NCBI GenBank assembly: GCA_937952245.1
Contig: CALFYS010000062.1
Span: 1 to 18,213 of the forward strand
Direction: 5' to 3'
DNA length: 18,213 nucleotides
Origin: an uncultured Alphaproteobacteria bacterium
GTDB taxonomy: Bacteria > Pseudomonadota > Alphaproteobacteria > Puniceispirillales > UBA1172
The stretch's first letter is position 1. Each line of letters starts with the position of its first letter. The position numbers were made by a program, and so were the translations under genes. Positions 1 through 6,879 of the stretch are shown in pieces. The notes under the pieces were generated by a model. The model was not told the origin of the DNA and ran no database searches. It saw only the letters and a list, made by a program, of their open reading frames with translations.

Positions 1-19
1 AAAACTTAAGGAGAGATAA

Positions 20-100
20 ATGACCGCGCGACATCAAGAAATGATAACGCGGTCTTCTTTCCTAAAAACTAATCCATTTAAACCAATATTTACCACTTAG
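20..100 (+). CDS. Possible 26-aa small ORF (unrecognised)
   Basis: A 26-codon frame runs from ATG at 20 to TAG at 98-100 and would encode a peptide beginning MTARHQEMITRSSF. A strong Shine-Dalgarno match (AAGGAGAG, 8-15) lies 4-6 nt before the ATG, which is the main reason to list it. I recognise no family, hydrophobic segment or signal peptide. The first codons overlap a 7-bp inverted repeat (22-54) that could instead be the terminator of an upstream gene. Stop codons close all three forward frames by base 23, so any upstream + strand gene ends at or before that point. It could be a small protein, a leader peptide or chance. Confidence 0.25.
   Translation: MTARHQEMITRSSFLKTNPFKPIFTT
22..60 (+). 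terminator. Possible intrinsic terminator of an upstream transcript
   Basis: GACCGCG (22-28) and CGCGGTC (48-54) form a perfect 7-bp GC-rich stem with a 19-nt loop, followed by the T-rich run TTCTTT (55-60). All forward frames are closed by base 23, so this fits the 3' end of an upstream transcription unit. The loop is longer and the T-tract weaker than in a classic terminator. Confidence 0.4.
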
Positions 101-136
101 CGTAAATCCCACCGAAGAGATCAGCCCTTGTAATTC

Positions 137-177
137 CAAAGGGCGATTCGCCCCCGCTGGAATGGCCTATCCCTTTG
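137..177 (+). other. Nested stem-loop in the intergenic region
   Basis: CAAAGGG (137-143) pairs with CCCTTTG (171-177) as an outer 7-bp stem. An alternative inner hairpin, GGGCG-att-CGCCC (141-153), shares the GGG, so the two folds compete. No T-run follows directly. It could belong to an upstream RNA's 3' region, be a small structured RNA, or be chance. Confidence 0.3.
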
Positions 178-199
178 ATTCTATTAAGAACATTTCGTG

Positions 200-222
200 A
201 ACAAACATGATTATTGTTTGTT
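200..222. repeat. 8-bp inverted repeat AACAAACA/TGTTTGTT
   Basis: AACAAACA (200-207) and TGTTTGTT (215-222) are perfect inverted arms around a 7-nt centre. The symmetry suits a dimeric regulator's binding site. The T-rich right side could also serve as a weak terminator. No particular regulator is identified. Confidence 0.35.
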
Positions 223-228
223 TTCAAT

Positions 229-246
229 AGGTTATAAAAATAACCT
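229..246. repeat. 7-bp inverted repeat AGGTTAT/ATAACCT
   Basis: AGGTTAT (229-235) and ATAACCT (240-246) are perfect arms around AAAA. The element lies six bases after the previous inverted repeat and about 60 bp upstream of the predicted mraZ promoter. It is a plausible operator or AT-rich cruciform; its function is unknown. Confidence 0.3.
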
Positions 247-295
247 CACAAATTGGTCTAACTCATTGAAAAAATTACACTTTTTTGTGAAAAAT

Positions 296-348
296 GCCCA
301 TTTCCCATTGACTGACCATGCATTCCCATGCTATCCCATAATATCCCA
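296..348 (-). promoter_or_regulatory. MraZ-type operator (TGGGA direct repeats)
   Basis: On the minus strand TGGGA occurs at 344-348, 334-338 and 324-328, which is exactly 10 bp from start to start with 5-bp spacers. A degenerate copy, TGGTC (314-318), continues the same phase. Two further copies lie out of phase, TGGGA at 303-307 and TGGGC at 296-300. In E. coli, MraZ is known to bind TGGGN direct repeats with 5-nt spacers upstream of its own gene. The array overlaps the candidate -10 and spacer, so bound MraZ would block RNA polymerase and repress the cluster. The repeat spacing is seen directly; the repression is inferred from the family. Confidence 0.8.
308..336 (+). promoter_or_regulatory. 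Candidate promoter of the dcw cluster
   Basis: TTGACT (308-313) matches the -35 box in five of six positions. It is followed 17 bp later by CTATCC (331-336), a weak -10 resembling the CTAT-type -10 seen in alphaproteobacterial housekeeping promoters. A/T tracts just upstream (about 269-294) could act as an UP element or bend DNA. Transcription would start near 343, giving a leader of about 155 nt before mraZ. The overlapping MraZ-type repeats support this placement. The -10 assignment is uncertain, and CATAAT at 337-342 is an alternative. Confidence 0.45.
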
Positions 349-364
349 TAAAGTCTGACCATTG

Positions 365-403
365 GGGTTTCAGGCGGGATTTTTGGCAGAAACCCAAGGG
401 GTT
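365..403 (+). other. Mutually exclusive hairpins in the mraZ leader
   Basis: GGGTTTC (365-371) can pair with GAAACCC (389-395) as a perfect 7-bp stem with a 17-nt loop. AACCC (391-395) can instead pair with GGGTT (399-403) across a 3-nt loop. The shared arm makes the two folds exclusive. Neither is followed by a U-run. This is possible leader RNA structure, without a known family. Confidence 0.3.
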
Positions 404-430
404 CGGCCAGAAAGAGTGGGAACACATAAC

Positions 431-473
431 GGGGCCTCAGCACGCCCCAAACGCTCAAGGCAAACCGTGCTGA
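431..473 (+). promoter_or_regulatory. Possible H-type pseudoknot upstream of mraZ
   Basis: Stem 1 is GGGGC (431-435) with GCCCC (444-448), leaving the 8-nt loop 436-443. Seven loop bases, TCAGCAC (437-443), are perfectly complementary to GTGCTGA (467-473), forming stem 2. The connecting loop (449-466, 18 nt) is A-rich, as is typical for a strand crossing stem 1. The element ends 14 nt before the mraZ Shine-Dalgarno sequence. The alternative fold without stem 1 is an 8-bp hairpin, 437-444 with 466-473. I cannot match it to a known riboswitch class. Confidence 0.4.
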
Positions 474-498
474 AGAAAAAGATGAATAAGGAGCGGAC

Positions 499-972
499 AT
501 GATTTTCTTGTCCACATTTGAAAATAAGATCGACAGCAAGGGGCGGATTTCCGTGCCCGCGCCGTTCCGTGCCGCGCTGGAGGCCAACCAGCAGCCGTTG
601 ATCATCACCCGCTCTTTGACCGATGAATGCCTGCAAGGCCAAGGCGCCCAGCGCATCAACCAAATCGTTGATATTCTCGATACAATGGACAGCCTGTCGC
701 CTGAAGTCCAAGTGCTGCAAACGCTTTTGGCGGATGCCCATGAAATGAAGATGGATGCCGAAGGCCGGATTTCCCTGCCGGAATCCATGATCGCCTATGC
801 CAATCTCAACACCACGGTTTTATTCGCTGGCGTTGGCCGCTTGTTTGAAATCTGGCACCCCGAAGCCTATCGCAACCGTGCCGAAGAACAGCGCAATAAG
901 GCCAAGGCCAACGGCCTGCCGCAATTGATCCTGAAACCCAGCGCGCCGCCCACCGACCAAGGGGGGTCATAA
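499..972 (+). CDS. mraZ: Transcriptional regulator MraZ
   Basis: A 157-aa DNA-binding protein of the MraZ/AbrB-like double-barrel fold and first gene of the cluster. The two repeated family signatures are visible: DSKGRISVP at residues 12-20 and DAEGRISLP at 86-94. Each belongs to a half-barrel, and the conserved GVGRLFEIW segment (111-119) lies near the end of the second. The family forms ring oligomers that bind tandem TGGGN repeats and repress their own dcw operon. Matching repeats lie at 296-348, so autorepression is likely here. The start is set by AAGGAG at 488-493, five nt before the ATG. The length is normal, with a short polar Pro-rich tail. The stop lies two bases before rsmH. Confidence 0.97.
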   Translation: MIFLSTFENKIDSKGRISVPAPFRAALEANQQPLIITRSLTDECLQGQGAQRINQIVDILDTMDSLSPEVQVLQTLLADAHEMKMDAEGRISLPESMIAYANLNTTVLFAGVGRLFEIWHPEAYRNRAEEQRNKAKANGLPQLILKPSAPPTDQGGS

Positions 973-974
973 TC

Positions 975-1919
975 ATGACTCTCCACCAACCGGTCATGCT
1001 GCAAGAAGTGGTGGAGGCGTTGAAGCCAGAGGATAACGCGACTTTTATTGACGCGACCTTTGGGCGTGGCGGCTATACCACCCGCATCCTTAATGAAGCC
1101 CATTGCCAAGTCATGGCGATTGACCGTGATCCTGATGCCATTCAATCGGCGGCGGCGTTGGTGGCGGATTACGCCCCGCGCTTAACCATGGCCGAAGGGC
1201 CGTTTTCACAATTGGCGGATATGGCTGAGGCCAAAGGCATGGGGCTTGTTGATGGCGTTGTGTTTGATCTTGGCCTGTCCTCCCCGCAATTGGATGAGGC
1301 CGAGCGCGGGTTTTCATTCCGCCATGATGGGCCTTTGGATATGCGGATGGAAAAATCAGGCCCTGATGCCGCTGACTTTATCAATTCCGCCAGCGAAACT
1401 GAGATTGCCCGCGTCATCTGGCAATATGGTGAGGAACGCGCCTCCCGCCGGATCGCCCGCGCCATTGTCAAAGCCCGTGGGGAGACCCCCATCACCCGCA
1501 CGAAAGAGCTGGCCGCCATTATCCATAGCGTTATGCCGCGCCCAAAGCCGGGGCAGATTGACCCCGCCACCCGCAGTTTCCAAGGCATCCGCATTCATAT
1601 TAACGGTGAGCTGGATGAGATTGAACAAGCACTGGACGCCGCCGAAAAGCAATTAAAGCCCGGCGGCCGATTGGTGGTGGTGTCATTCCATTCCTTAGAA
1701 GACCGGATCGTCAAAAACTTCATGATCAAACGGTCTGGCCAAGGCCCCCGCCCTTCTCGGCATTTGCCCGACACACCAACCGATGCCCCCACCTTTGCTT
1801 TAAGCCAGCGCAAACCTGTGCTGCCCAGCGAAGATGAGATTCAGAACAACCCCCGGGCGCGATCCGCAAAATTGCGCGTCGTGACCCGCACCGATGCCGC
1901 AACAAGGGAGGCCGCCTGA
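975..1919 (+). CDS. rsmH: 16S rRNA (cytosine1402-N4)-methyltransferase RsmH
   Basis: A 314-aa SAM-dependent methyltransferase, formerly MraW, that methylates N4 of C1402 in the 16S rRNA decoding centre. The SAM-binding motif DATFGRGGYT is at residues 26-35 and the acidic AIDRDPDA segment follows at about 48-55. The family signatures FDLGLSSPQLD (97-107) and GFSFRHDGPLDMRM (112-125) are intact. VVSFHSLEDRIVK near the C-terminus is also characteristic. A purine-rich Shine-Dalgarno (AAGGGGGG) lies inside the end of mraZ, two bases upstream. The stop TGA shares its last base with the ftsL ATG, so translation is probably coupled. The length is typical and nothing is missing. Confidence 0.98.
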   Translation: MTLHQPVMLQEVVEALKPEDNATFIDATFGRGGYTTRILNEAHCQVMAIDRDPDAIQSAAALVADYAPRLTMAEGPFSQLADMAEAKGMGLVDGVVFDLGLSSPQLDEAERGFSFRHDGPLDMRMEKSGPDAADFINSASETEIARVIWQYGEERASRRIARAIVKARGETPITRTKELAAIIHSVMPRPKPGQIDPATRSFQGIRIHINGELDEIEQALDAAEKQLKPGGRLVVVSFHSLEDRIVKNFMIKRSGQGPRPSRHLPDTPTDAPTFALSQRKPVLPSEDEIQNNPRARSAKLRVVTRTDAATREAA

Positions 1920-2269
1920 TGTTTGGGATGAAACGAACCACCTCGATGCTGTTGATTGGCGTGATCGTGCTGGGCTTAGGTGTTGGCACTTATGTTGTTG
2001 AACAAATGATCCTTGAGCGCGAACAAAAAATCGCCGCTTTGAACGCCAAGATCAAAGAAGAACAAGATCGCATCACCGTGCTTGAGGCCGATTGGTCTTA
2101 TCTGACGCGGCCTTCACGGATTCAAAGCCTTTCGAAAGAAATGCTGTCTTTTGCGCCGATTGAACCGCAGCGCATCCTGACCCTTGATATGCTGGATGGC
2201 CAAAACGCCAGCGCCAATCAAGACAATGAGCCTTTGTATCACATCAAGGTGATTGAGGAGATTGAATGA
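1919..2269 (+). CDS. ftsL: Cell division protein FtsL
   Basis: A 116-aa bitopic inner-membrane protein. It has a short cytoplasmic N-terminus, one membrane helix at about residues 9-29, and a periplasmic heptad-like coiled coil at about 30-58. The coil is followed by ADWSYLTRPSRIQ, typical of alphaproteobacterial FtsL. In the family it pairs with FtsB and contacts FtsQ, FtsW and FtsI in the complex that activates septal synthesis. Sequence conservation is low in this family, so the call rests on size, topology, this motif and position between rsmH and ftsI. The ATG overlaps the rsmH stop (TGATG) behind AGGGAGG, and the end overlaps ftsI in an ATGA. No ftsB is present in this window. Confidence 0.93.
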   Translation: MFGMKRTTSMLLIGVIVLGLGVGTYVVEQMILEREQKIAALNAKIKEEQDRITVLEADWSYLTRPSRIQSLSKEMLSFAPIEPQRILTLDMLDGQNASANQDNEPLYHIKVIEEIE

Positions 2270-3963
2270 GCATCTGGCGGAAATTAGGCAAAAAACTTAT
2301 TGAAGTGCCTGATCAAGACCCGCGCTCAACGGCGCGCAACCGCTTGGCCTTGCCGTTTATGATCGGCACTGGCGCGTTCTTGATGATCGGCATTCAATTG
2401 GTCAGCCTGTCGCTTGAAGACAGCCGCCCTCGCCAGCGTTTTGCCGATACAACCACCAGCATTGAACGCGGTAAAATCTATGACCGCACGGGGCGTATTT
2501 TGGCCACCACCTTGCCCGCGTTTGAACTTTACGCTGACCCCCGCACCATCATGAACCCTTATGAAGCCACGGTGCAGTTAAGCGATTTGTTGCCGAACCT
2601 GACCGAAGAGCAGATTTTCAGCCAGCTCACCCGCAACACACGATACGCCGAATTATCATGGCGGGTGTCGCCAGCGACTTACGCGAAAGCCTTGGAACGC
2701 GGGATTGTTGGCGTTTATGGCCGCGAAAGAGCAACACGGTTCTATCCGCAAAAATATGAAGCCGCCCATTTGATCGGCACGGTCAATAAAGACAATAAAG
2801 GGCTGACCGGCATTGAAAGCGGGATGAACGATGCCCTCGCCAAAGGTGAGGATGTGCATCTGTCGATTGATATTGCTGTCCAAGCCATCCTGCGCGAAGA
2901 AATTGAAACCCAAATCAGCAAATTCCAAGCCATTGGCGGGGCGGGGCTGGTGATGGATGTGAAAACAGGTGAGATCATCGCCCTCACCTCACTGCCGCAG
3001 TATAACGCCAATTATTACAGCCGCGCCGATAAAGATGCCCAGTTCAACCGCGCCACCAAAGGCGTTTATGAAATGGGCTCAACCTTCAAGATTTTGAACA
3101 CCGCCATGGCTTTGGAAAGCGGCGTCTTTACCGCGGATGATATGGTTGATGTTGTCTCGCCGTTGCGGGTGGCGGGCCGGACGATCAATGATTATCACCC
3201 CGAAAAACAACCGCTTAATGTCGCTGAAGTGATGGTGGTGTCTTCCAATAAAGGATCAGCGCGGATTGCCGATGCTTTGGGGGCGGATGTTCAACAGAAA
3301 TATCTGTCATCATTGGGATTGCTCAATCGGTTGAAGCTTGAAATCCCTGAAGTGGCAACGCCGATTATCCCTGCCCCTTGGCAACGTGTTTCCACCATGA
3401 CCGTATCCTATGGCCATGGCATTTCCGTCACTTTGGCGCATTTGGCCGCCGCGGTTTCCACCACCATTGGTGATGGCACGCGCGTTCATCCATCGCTGAT
3501 CAAAGGCGGGGTCAAGAAAGATTATGAAGAGCGGGTGTTTTCCCATGAAACCGTTCGGCAAATCCGCGCGATCATGCGGCGGGTGGTCACCCATAAACGC
3601 GGGACCGGGAAATTTGCCAATATCGAAGGCTATGTGGTGGGCGGCAAAACAGGCACATCCGAGAAAATTGTCGATGGCCGTTATGACAAAAAGCTCAACA
3701 TCACGTCATTTCTTGCCGCCTTCCCTGCCCATGATCCGAAATATGTTGTGGTGGCGATGGTTGATGAGCCCAAAGGGCAAAAGTTCAGCCAGTATTACGC
3801 CACGGGCGGCTGGGTTGCCGCGCCAGCGGTGGGCGGATTTATTCGCCGCGCCGCGCCATTGTTAAATGTGGCACCGGTGGATGAAGATTCGCCGAAAATT
3901 CGCCCCTTTCTTGAGGTTAATTCACCGCAACTTGATGCGGAGGTGCAAAATGCGTCTTATTGA
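2266..3963 (+). CDS. ftsI: Septal peptidoglycan transpeptidase FtsI (PBP3)
   Basis: A 565-aa class B penicillin-binding protein that cross-links septal peptidoglycan as partner of FtsW. It has a cytoplasmic N-terminus, one membrane anchor at about residues 28-50 and a PBP dimerisation (pedestal) domain starting near IERGKIYDRTGRILA (66-80). The transpeptidase domain runs from about 220 to 530. All three active-site motifs are present: S272-T-F-K275, S326-S-N328 and K461-T-G463. AGGAG lies five nt before the ATG, which overlaps the ftsL stop. The C-terminal 14 nt overlap murE. The order ftsL-ftsI-murE and the intact motifs make the identification firm. Confidence 0.98.
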   Translation: MSIWRKLGKKLIEVPDQDPRSTARNRLALPFMIGTGAFLMIGIQLVSLSLEDSRPRQRFADTTTSIERGKIYDRTGRILATTLPAFELYADPRTIMNPYEATVQLSDLLPNLTEEQIFSQLTRNTRYAELSWRVSPATYAKALERGIVGVYGRERATRFYPQKYEAAHLIGTVNKDNKGLTGIESGMNDALAKGEDVHLSIDIAVQAILREEIETQISKFQAIGGAGLVMDVKTGEIIALTSLPQYNANYYSRADKDAQFNRATKGVYEMGSTFKILNTAMALESGVFTADDMVDVVSPLRVAGRTINDYHPEKQPLNVAEVMVVSSNKGSARIADALGADVQQKYLSSLGLLNRLKLEIPEVATPIIPAPWQRVSTMTVSYGHGISVTLAHLAAAVSTTIGDGTRVHPSLIKGGVKKDYEERVFSHETVRQIRAIMRRVVTHKRGTGKFANIEGYVVGGKTGTSEKIVDGRYDKKLNITSFLAAFPAHDPKYVVVAMVDEPKGQKFSQYYATGGWVAAPAVGGFIRRAAPLLNVAPVDEDSPKIRPFLEVNSPQLDAEVQNASY

Positions 3964-5428
3964 TCTCTTTCCGAATATCACCACCATCGATCACAACATG
4001 GGTCAACAGTTGGTCAGCCATGTGACCTCCGACAGCCGCAAGGTTGAAGCGGGGAGCGTTTTTGTTGCCATTAAAGGCAGTCATTTTGATGGCCATGACT
4101 TTATCCCCCAAGCGCTTGAAAACGGCGCGATTGCCATTGTTGCCGAAGATCAAGTTGAAACTGGTGACGCGCCGCTGATCCTGACTGAAAACAGCCGCTT
4201 GGTGTTAAGCCAGCTGGCGAAAGCCTTAATGCCTTCACAACCCGGGGTGGTCGCCGCCATCACCGGCACGAATGGCAAAACATCAACCGCTGATTTCCTG
4301 CGCCAGATTTGGGAACAAATCGGTTGGCATAGCGCCAGCATGGGCACGTTGGGGATCAGGGGCACCACCATTGGTCCGATTGCTGATCTTTCGAACCTGA
4401 CCACGCCGGATGCCGTTGCCTTGCACCAGAATTTAAACGCCTTGGCCAAGACAGGCATCACCAATCTGGCCATGGAAGCGTCAAGCCATGGCATTGAACA
4501 AGACCGTCTGTCATCGGTGAAAATCGCCGCCGCGGGGTTCAGCAATCTTAGCCGTGATCATCTTGACCATCACCTTGATATGGAGGCGTATTTTAACGCC
4601 AAAGCGCGGCTCTTTACCGAACTCTTGCCTGAAGGCGGCGTCGCGGTCATTAATATTGATGATCCCGCTGGCGAGAAATTGGCCAAGATGCTGAAGGGTC
4701 GCCCGATTAATATCATCACCATTGGCAAGAACAAAAACGCTGACCTGAAGGTTGAGGCGATCCATCCCTTTGATGGCGGGATGACGGTCACCACTTCTTT
4801 CAACGGTCAGAAATGGACCATCCCCATCGCGCTCTTGGGTGAATTTCAGGTTGAAAACGCGTTGATGGCGGCGGGTCTAGCCCATGCCACGGGCTTATCC
4901 ATGGATCACGCTTTATTGTCACTCCCCTATTTGAAGCCTGCCCCGGGGCGGATGCAGCATATCCACGGCCATCCTGATGGCGCTTCTGTATTGGTGGATT
5001 ACGCCCATACGCCCGATGCGCTGAAAACCACGCTGGAAACTTTACGCGCCAATTGCCCTGGGAAATTGGGGGTTGTGTTTGGATGCGGCGGTGATCGCGA
5101 CCAAGGCAAACGCCAAGAGATGGGCGCCATCGCGGCGGAATATGCGGATTTCACCATCGTCACCGATGATAACCCTCGCCATGAAGACCCGGCCTTGATC
5201 CGAGAAGCCATTCTGCAAGCTGTTCCGGAAGCAGAGAATATTGGGGATCGCCATAGCGCCATCCGCAAAGGGCTGGAGCAAATCCATTCCGGTGATGTTC
5301 TGCTGGTGGCGGGCAAAGGCCATGAAGACAATCAATTGATCGGGTCTGAAACCCTGCCCTTTAGTGATGCCGCTGTTATTTCCGCCATTTTATCGGGCAT
5401 GAGCCCATCTGATGGGGGCGCGTCATGA
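3950..5428 (+). CDS. murE: UDP-MurNAc-L-Ala-D-Glu:meso-DAP ligase MurE
   Basis: A 492-aa cytoplasmic ATP-dependent Mur ligase that adds the third stem-peptide residue. The N-terminal UDP-binding domain includes TSDSR (26-30). The ATP P-loop is GTNGKTS (106-112), and K218 in NAKARLF fits the carbamylated lysine position. DNPR at 407-410 is the signature that selects meso-diaminopimelate over lysine. The chosen ATG follows GGAGG (3939-3943) by six nt and gives the usual N-terminus. The frame stays open 28 codons further upstream, to 3866, but that would lie deep inside ftsI and has no support. It overlaps ftsI by 14 nt and murF by an ATGA. Confidence 0.97.
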   Translation: MRLIDLFPNITTIDHNMGQQLVSHVTSDSRKVEAGSVFVAIKGSHFDGHDFIPQALENGAIAIVAEDQVETGDAPLILTENSRLVLSQLAKALMPSQPGVVAAITGTNGKTSTADFLRQIWEQIGWHSASMGTLGIRGTTIGPIADLSNLTTPDAVALHQNLNALAKTGITNLAMEASSHGIEQDRLSSVKIAAAGFSNLSRDHLDHHLDMEAYFNAKARLFTELLPEGGVAVINIDDPAGEKLAKMLKGRPINIITIGKNKNADLKVEAIHPFDGGMTVTTSFNGQKWTIPIALLGEFQVENALMAAGLAHATGLSMDHALLSLPYLKPAPGRMQHIHGHPDGASVLVDYAHTPDALKTTLETLRANCPGKLGVVFGCGGDRDQGKRQEMGAIAAEYADFTIVTDDNPRHEDPALIREAILQAVPEAENIGDRHSAIRKGLEQIHSGDVLLVAGKGHEDNQLIGSETLPFSDAAVISAILSGMSPSDGGAS

Positions 5429-6879
5429 TCTGGACAGCAACGGAGATGATCAAGGCCACCGGCGGCACCATGAAAGGCGCAAGCGATTGGAACGCCACTG
5501 GCCTTGCGCTGGATAATCGCAAAACCGAAAAAGGCGATGTTTTCATTGCCATTCAAGGTGAAAATCATGATGGCCATGACTTTGTCGATGGCGCTTATGA
5601 AAACGGCGCGGTGGCGGCCTTGGTCAGCCATGAGGTTCCGTCTGATATTCCGCAGATTATTGTCAACGACAGTCTCCAAGCGTTGCGGCAAATGGCGGAA
5701 GCCGCCCGCCGCCGTTGTTCCGCCCCGATTGTTGCCATCACAGGGTCAGTGGGCAAAACAGGCACAAAGCATATTGTTTCATCTTGCCTTGCCGCCCTTG
5801 GCAAGACCCACGCCTCTCAAGGCAATTACAACAACCATATCGGCGCGCCTTTGAGCCTGGCGTTAATGCCGCGAGATGCTGAATTTGGGGTGTTTGAATT
5901 GGGGATGAACCATAGCGGTGAGATTGCCGCCCTTAGCCCCATGGTCGCCCCTGATCTGGCGATCATCACCCGCATCAGCAACAGCCATGGCGGGTTCTTT
6001 GATAGTCTTGATGATATTGCCGCCGCGAAAGCTGAAATTTTCACCGGATTGACCAACAATGGCACCGCCATCCTCAATGCCGATGACCCGTATCTTGATT
6101 ATCTGTCTGGCAAAGCCCGATCCCATGGCGCATCCCGCATCATCACCTGCGGTACTGCCGAGGGGGCGGATGCGCGGCTGATGGATGTCACCCGCCATGA
6201 ACACGGCCTTGAAGTGTCGGCGGTTATCAATGGTCAAGCCATTGAATTCAATATGAAAATGGGCGCAAGCCATTGGGCGTTATCCGCGTTGATGGCGCTG
6301 GCGGTGGTCAGCACGCTTTATCCTGACAATCCGGAGGCGTTGAAAAAAGCAGCCCAAGCCCTCCAATCGCTTGAAGATTTGGATGGACGCGGCAAACGGC
6401 ATCACGCCACGCTTTCAGATGGCGGGGTGATCACGTTGATTGATGACAGTTATAACGCCAGCCCTGCTTCCATGACATCAGCCTTGCTTGGCCTGAAAGA
6501 GGACCCAACCCCGGGGCGGCGTGTCGCCATTCTTGCCGATATGCTGGAATTGGGGGATGCGGCGGATGATCTGCATCGCGGGCTTGTTGATGCGCTTGCC
6601 CATGCCGCGCCATCGGTTTTGATTTGCTTTGGGGCATCCATGGCGCATCTGGCCAAAGCCTATGAAGACCAAGCCCCTGATTGCGCCATCAAGCATTGCG
6701 CGAGCGCCGAAGACGCCGCTGTTGTTGCCAAATCAATGCTCACCAATGGTGATCTGGTGTTGGTCAAAGGCTCCAACGGCATGAAAACAAGCCATGTTGT
6801 TTCAGCGTTACGGGCGGGTTCATCACCTGAGGCGCACACCCCTAAAGATAATAACAAGAGAGGTCACCATGCTGCCTGA
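5425..6879 (+). CDS. murF: UDP-MurNAc-tripeptide:D-Ala-D-Ala ligase MurF
   Basis: A 484-aa Mur ligase that adds the D-Ala-D-Ala made by Ddl to UDP-MurNAc-tripeptide, giving the pentapeptide substrate of MraY. The N-terminal domain resembles that of MurE (GDVFIAIQGENHDGHDF). The P-loop is GSVGKT at residues 107-112, where the family usually reads GKTTTK and this protein reads GKTGTK. NYNNHIGAP (134-142) and DDSYNASP (340-347) are diagnostic of MurF. K202 fits the carbamylated lysine. The length is slightly above the usual 450-475, with a polar tail (SSPEAHTPKDNNKRGHHAA) that overlaps the mraY start by 11 nt. It starts in an ATGA with murE. Confidence 0.97.
   Translation: MIWTATEMIKATGGTMKGASDWNATGLALDNRKTEKGDVFIAIQGENHDGHDFVDGAYENGAVAALVSHEVPSDIPQIIVNDSLQALRQMAEAARRRCSAPIVAITGSVGKTGTKHIVSSCLAALGKTHASQGNYNNHIGAPLSLALMPRDAEFGVFELGMNHSGEIAALSPMVAPDLAIITRISNSHGGFFDSLDDIAAAKAEIFTGLTNNGTAILNADDPYLDYLSGKARSHGASRIITCGTAEGADARLMDVTRHEHGLEVSAVINGQAIEFNMKMGASHWALSALMALAVVSTLYPDNPEALKKAAQALQSLEDLDGRGKRHHATLSDGGVITLIDDSYNASPASMTSALLGLKEDPTPGRRVAILADMLELGDAADDLHRGLVDALAHAAPSVLICFGASMAHLAKAYEDQAPDCAIKHCASAEDAAVVAKSMLTNGDLVLVKGSNGMKTSHVVSALRAGSSPEAHTPKDNNKRGHHAA

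Larger units (their letters stand above)
101..295. other. AT-rich intergenic stretch with inverted repeats
   Basis: No gene is visible here. The stretch holds a nested hairpin (137-177), an 8-bp inverted repeat (200-222), a 7-bp inverted repeat (229-246) and an A/T-tract segment at 266-294. Two GATTC sites (145-149 and 177-181) match GANTC, the target of the alphaproteobacterial CcrM methyltransferase. I checked for tRNA, RNase P RNA and SRP RNA signatures and found none. Confidence 0.6.

Noticed and set aside
101..295. Possible stable RNA gene (RNase P RNA, tRNA or SRP RNA) upstream of mraZ
   Set aside because: I recalled that rnpB lies near mraZ in some alphaproteobacteria and looked on both strands, but found no conserved RNase P, T-loop or SRP signatures.
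296..348. CRISPR-like or transposon-end repeats
   Set aside because: The repeats are 5 bp with 5-bp spacers, which fits an operator. There are no long direct repeats, insertion sequence or integrase genes anywhere in the window.
258..788. 176-aa minus-strand reading frame covering the mraZ promoter and gene
   Set aside because: It runs antisense through mraZ, has no recognisable family, and its repeated WDSMG-like segment is just the translation of the MraZ operator boxes.
3866..3949. Upstream extension of murE by 28 codons
   Set aside because: It lies within the end of ftsI, has no family similarity, and a GGAGG sits just before the internal ATG at 3950.
6794..6868. Upstream extension of mraY by 25 codons
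   Set aside because: It lies within murF and would give an atypical N-terminus; AAGAGAGG precedes the ATG at 6869.
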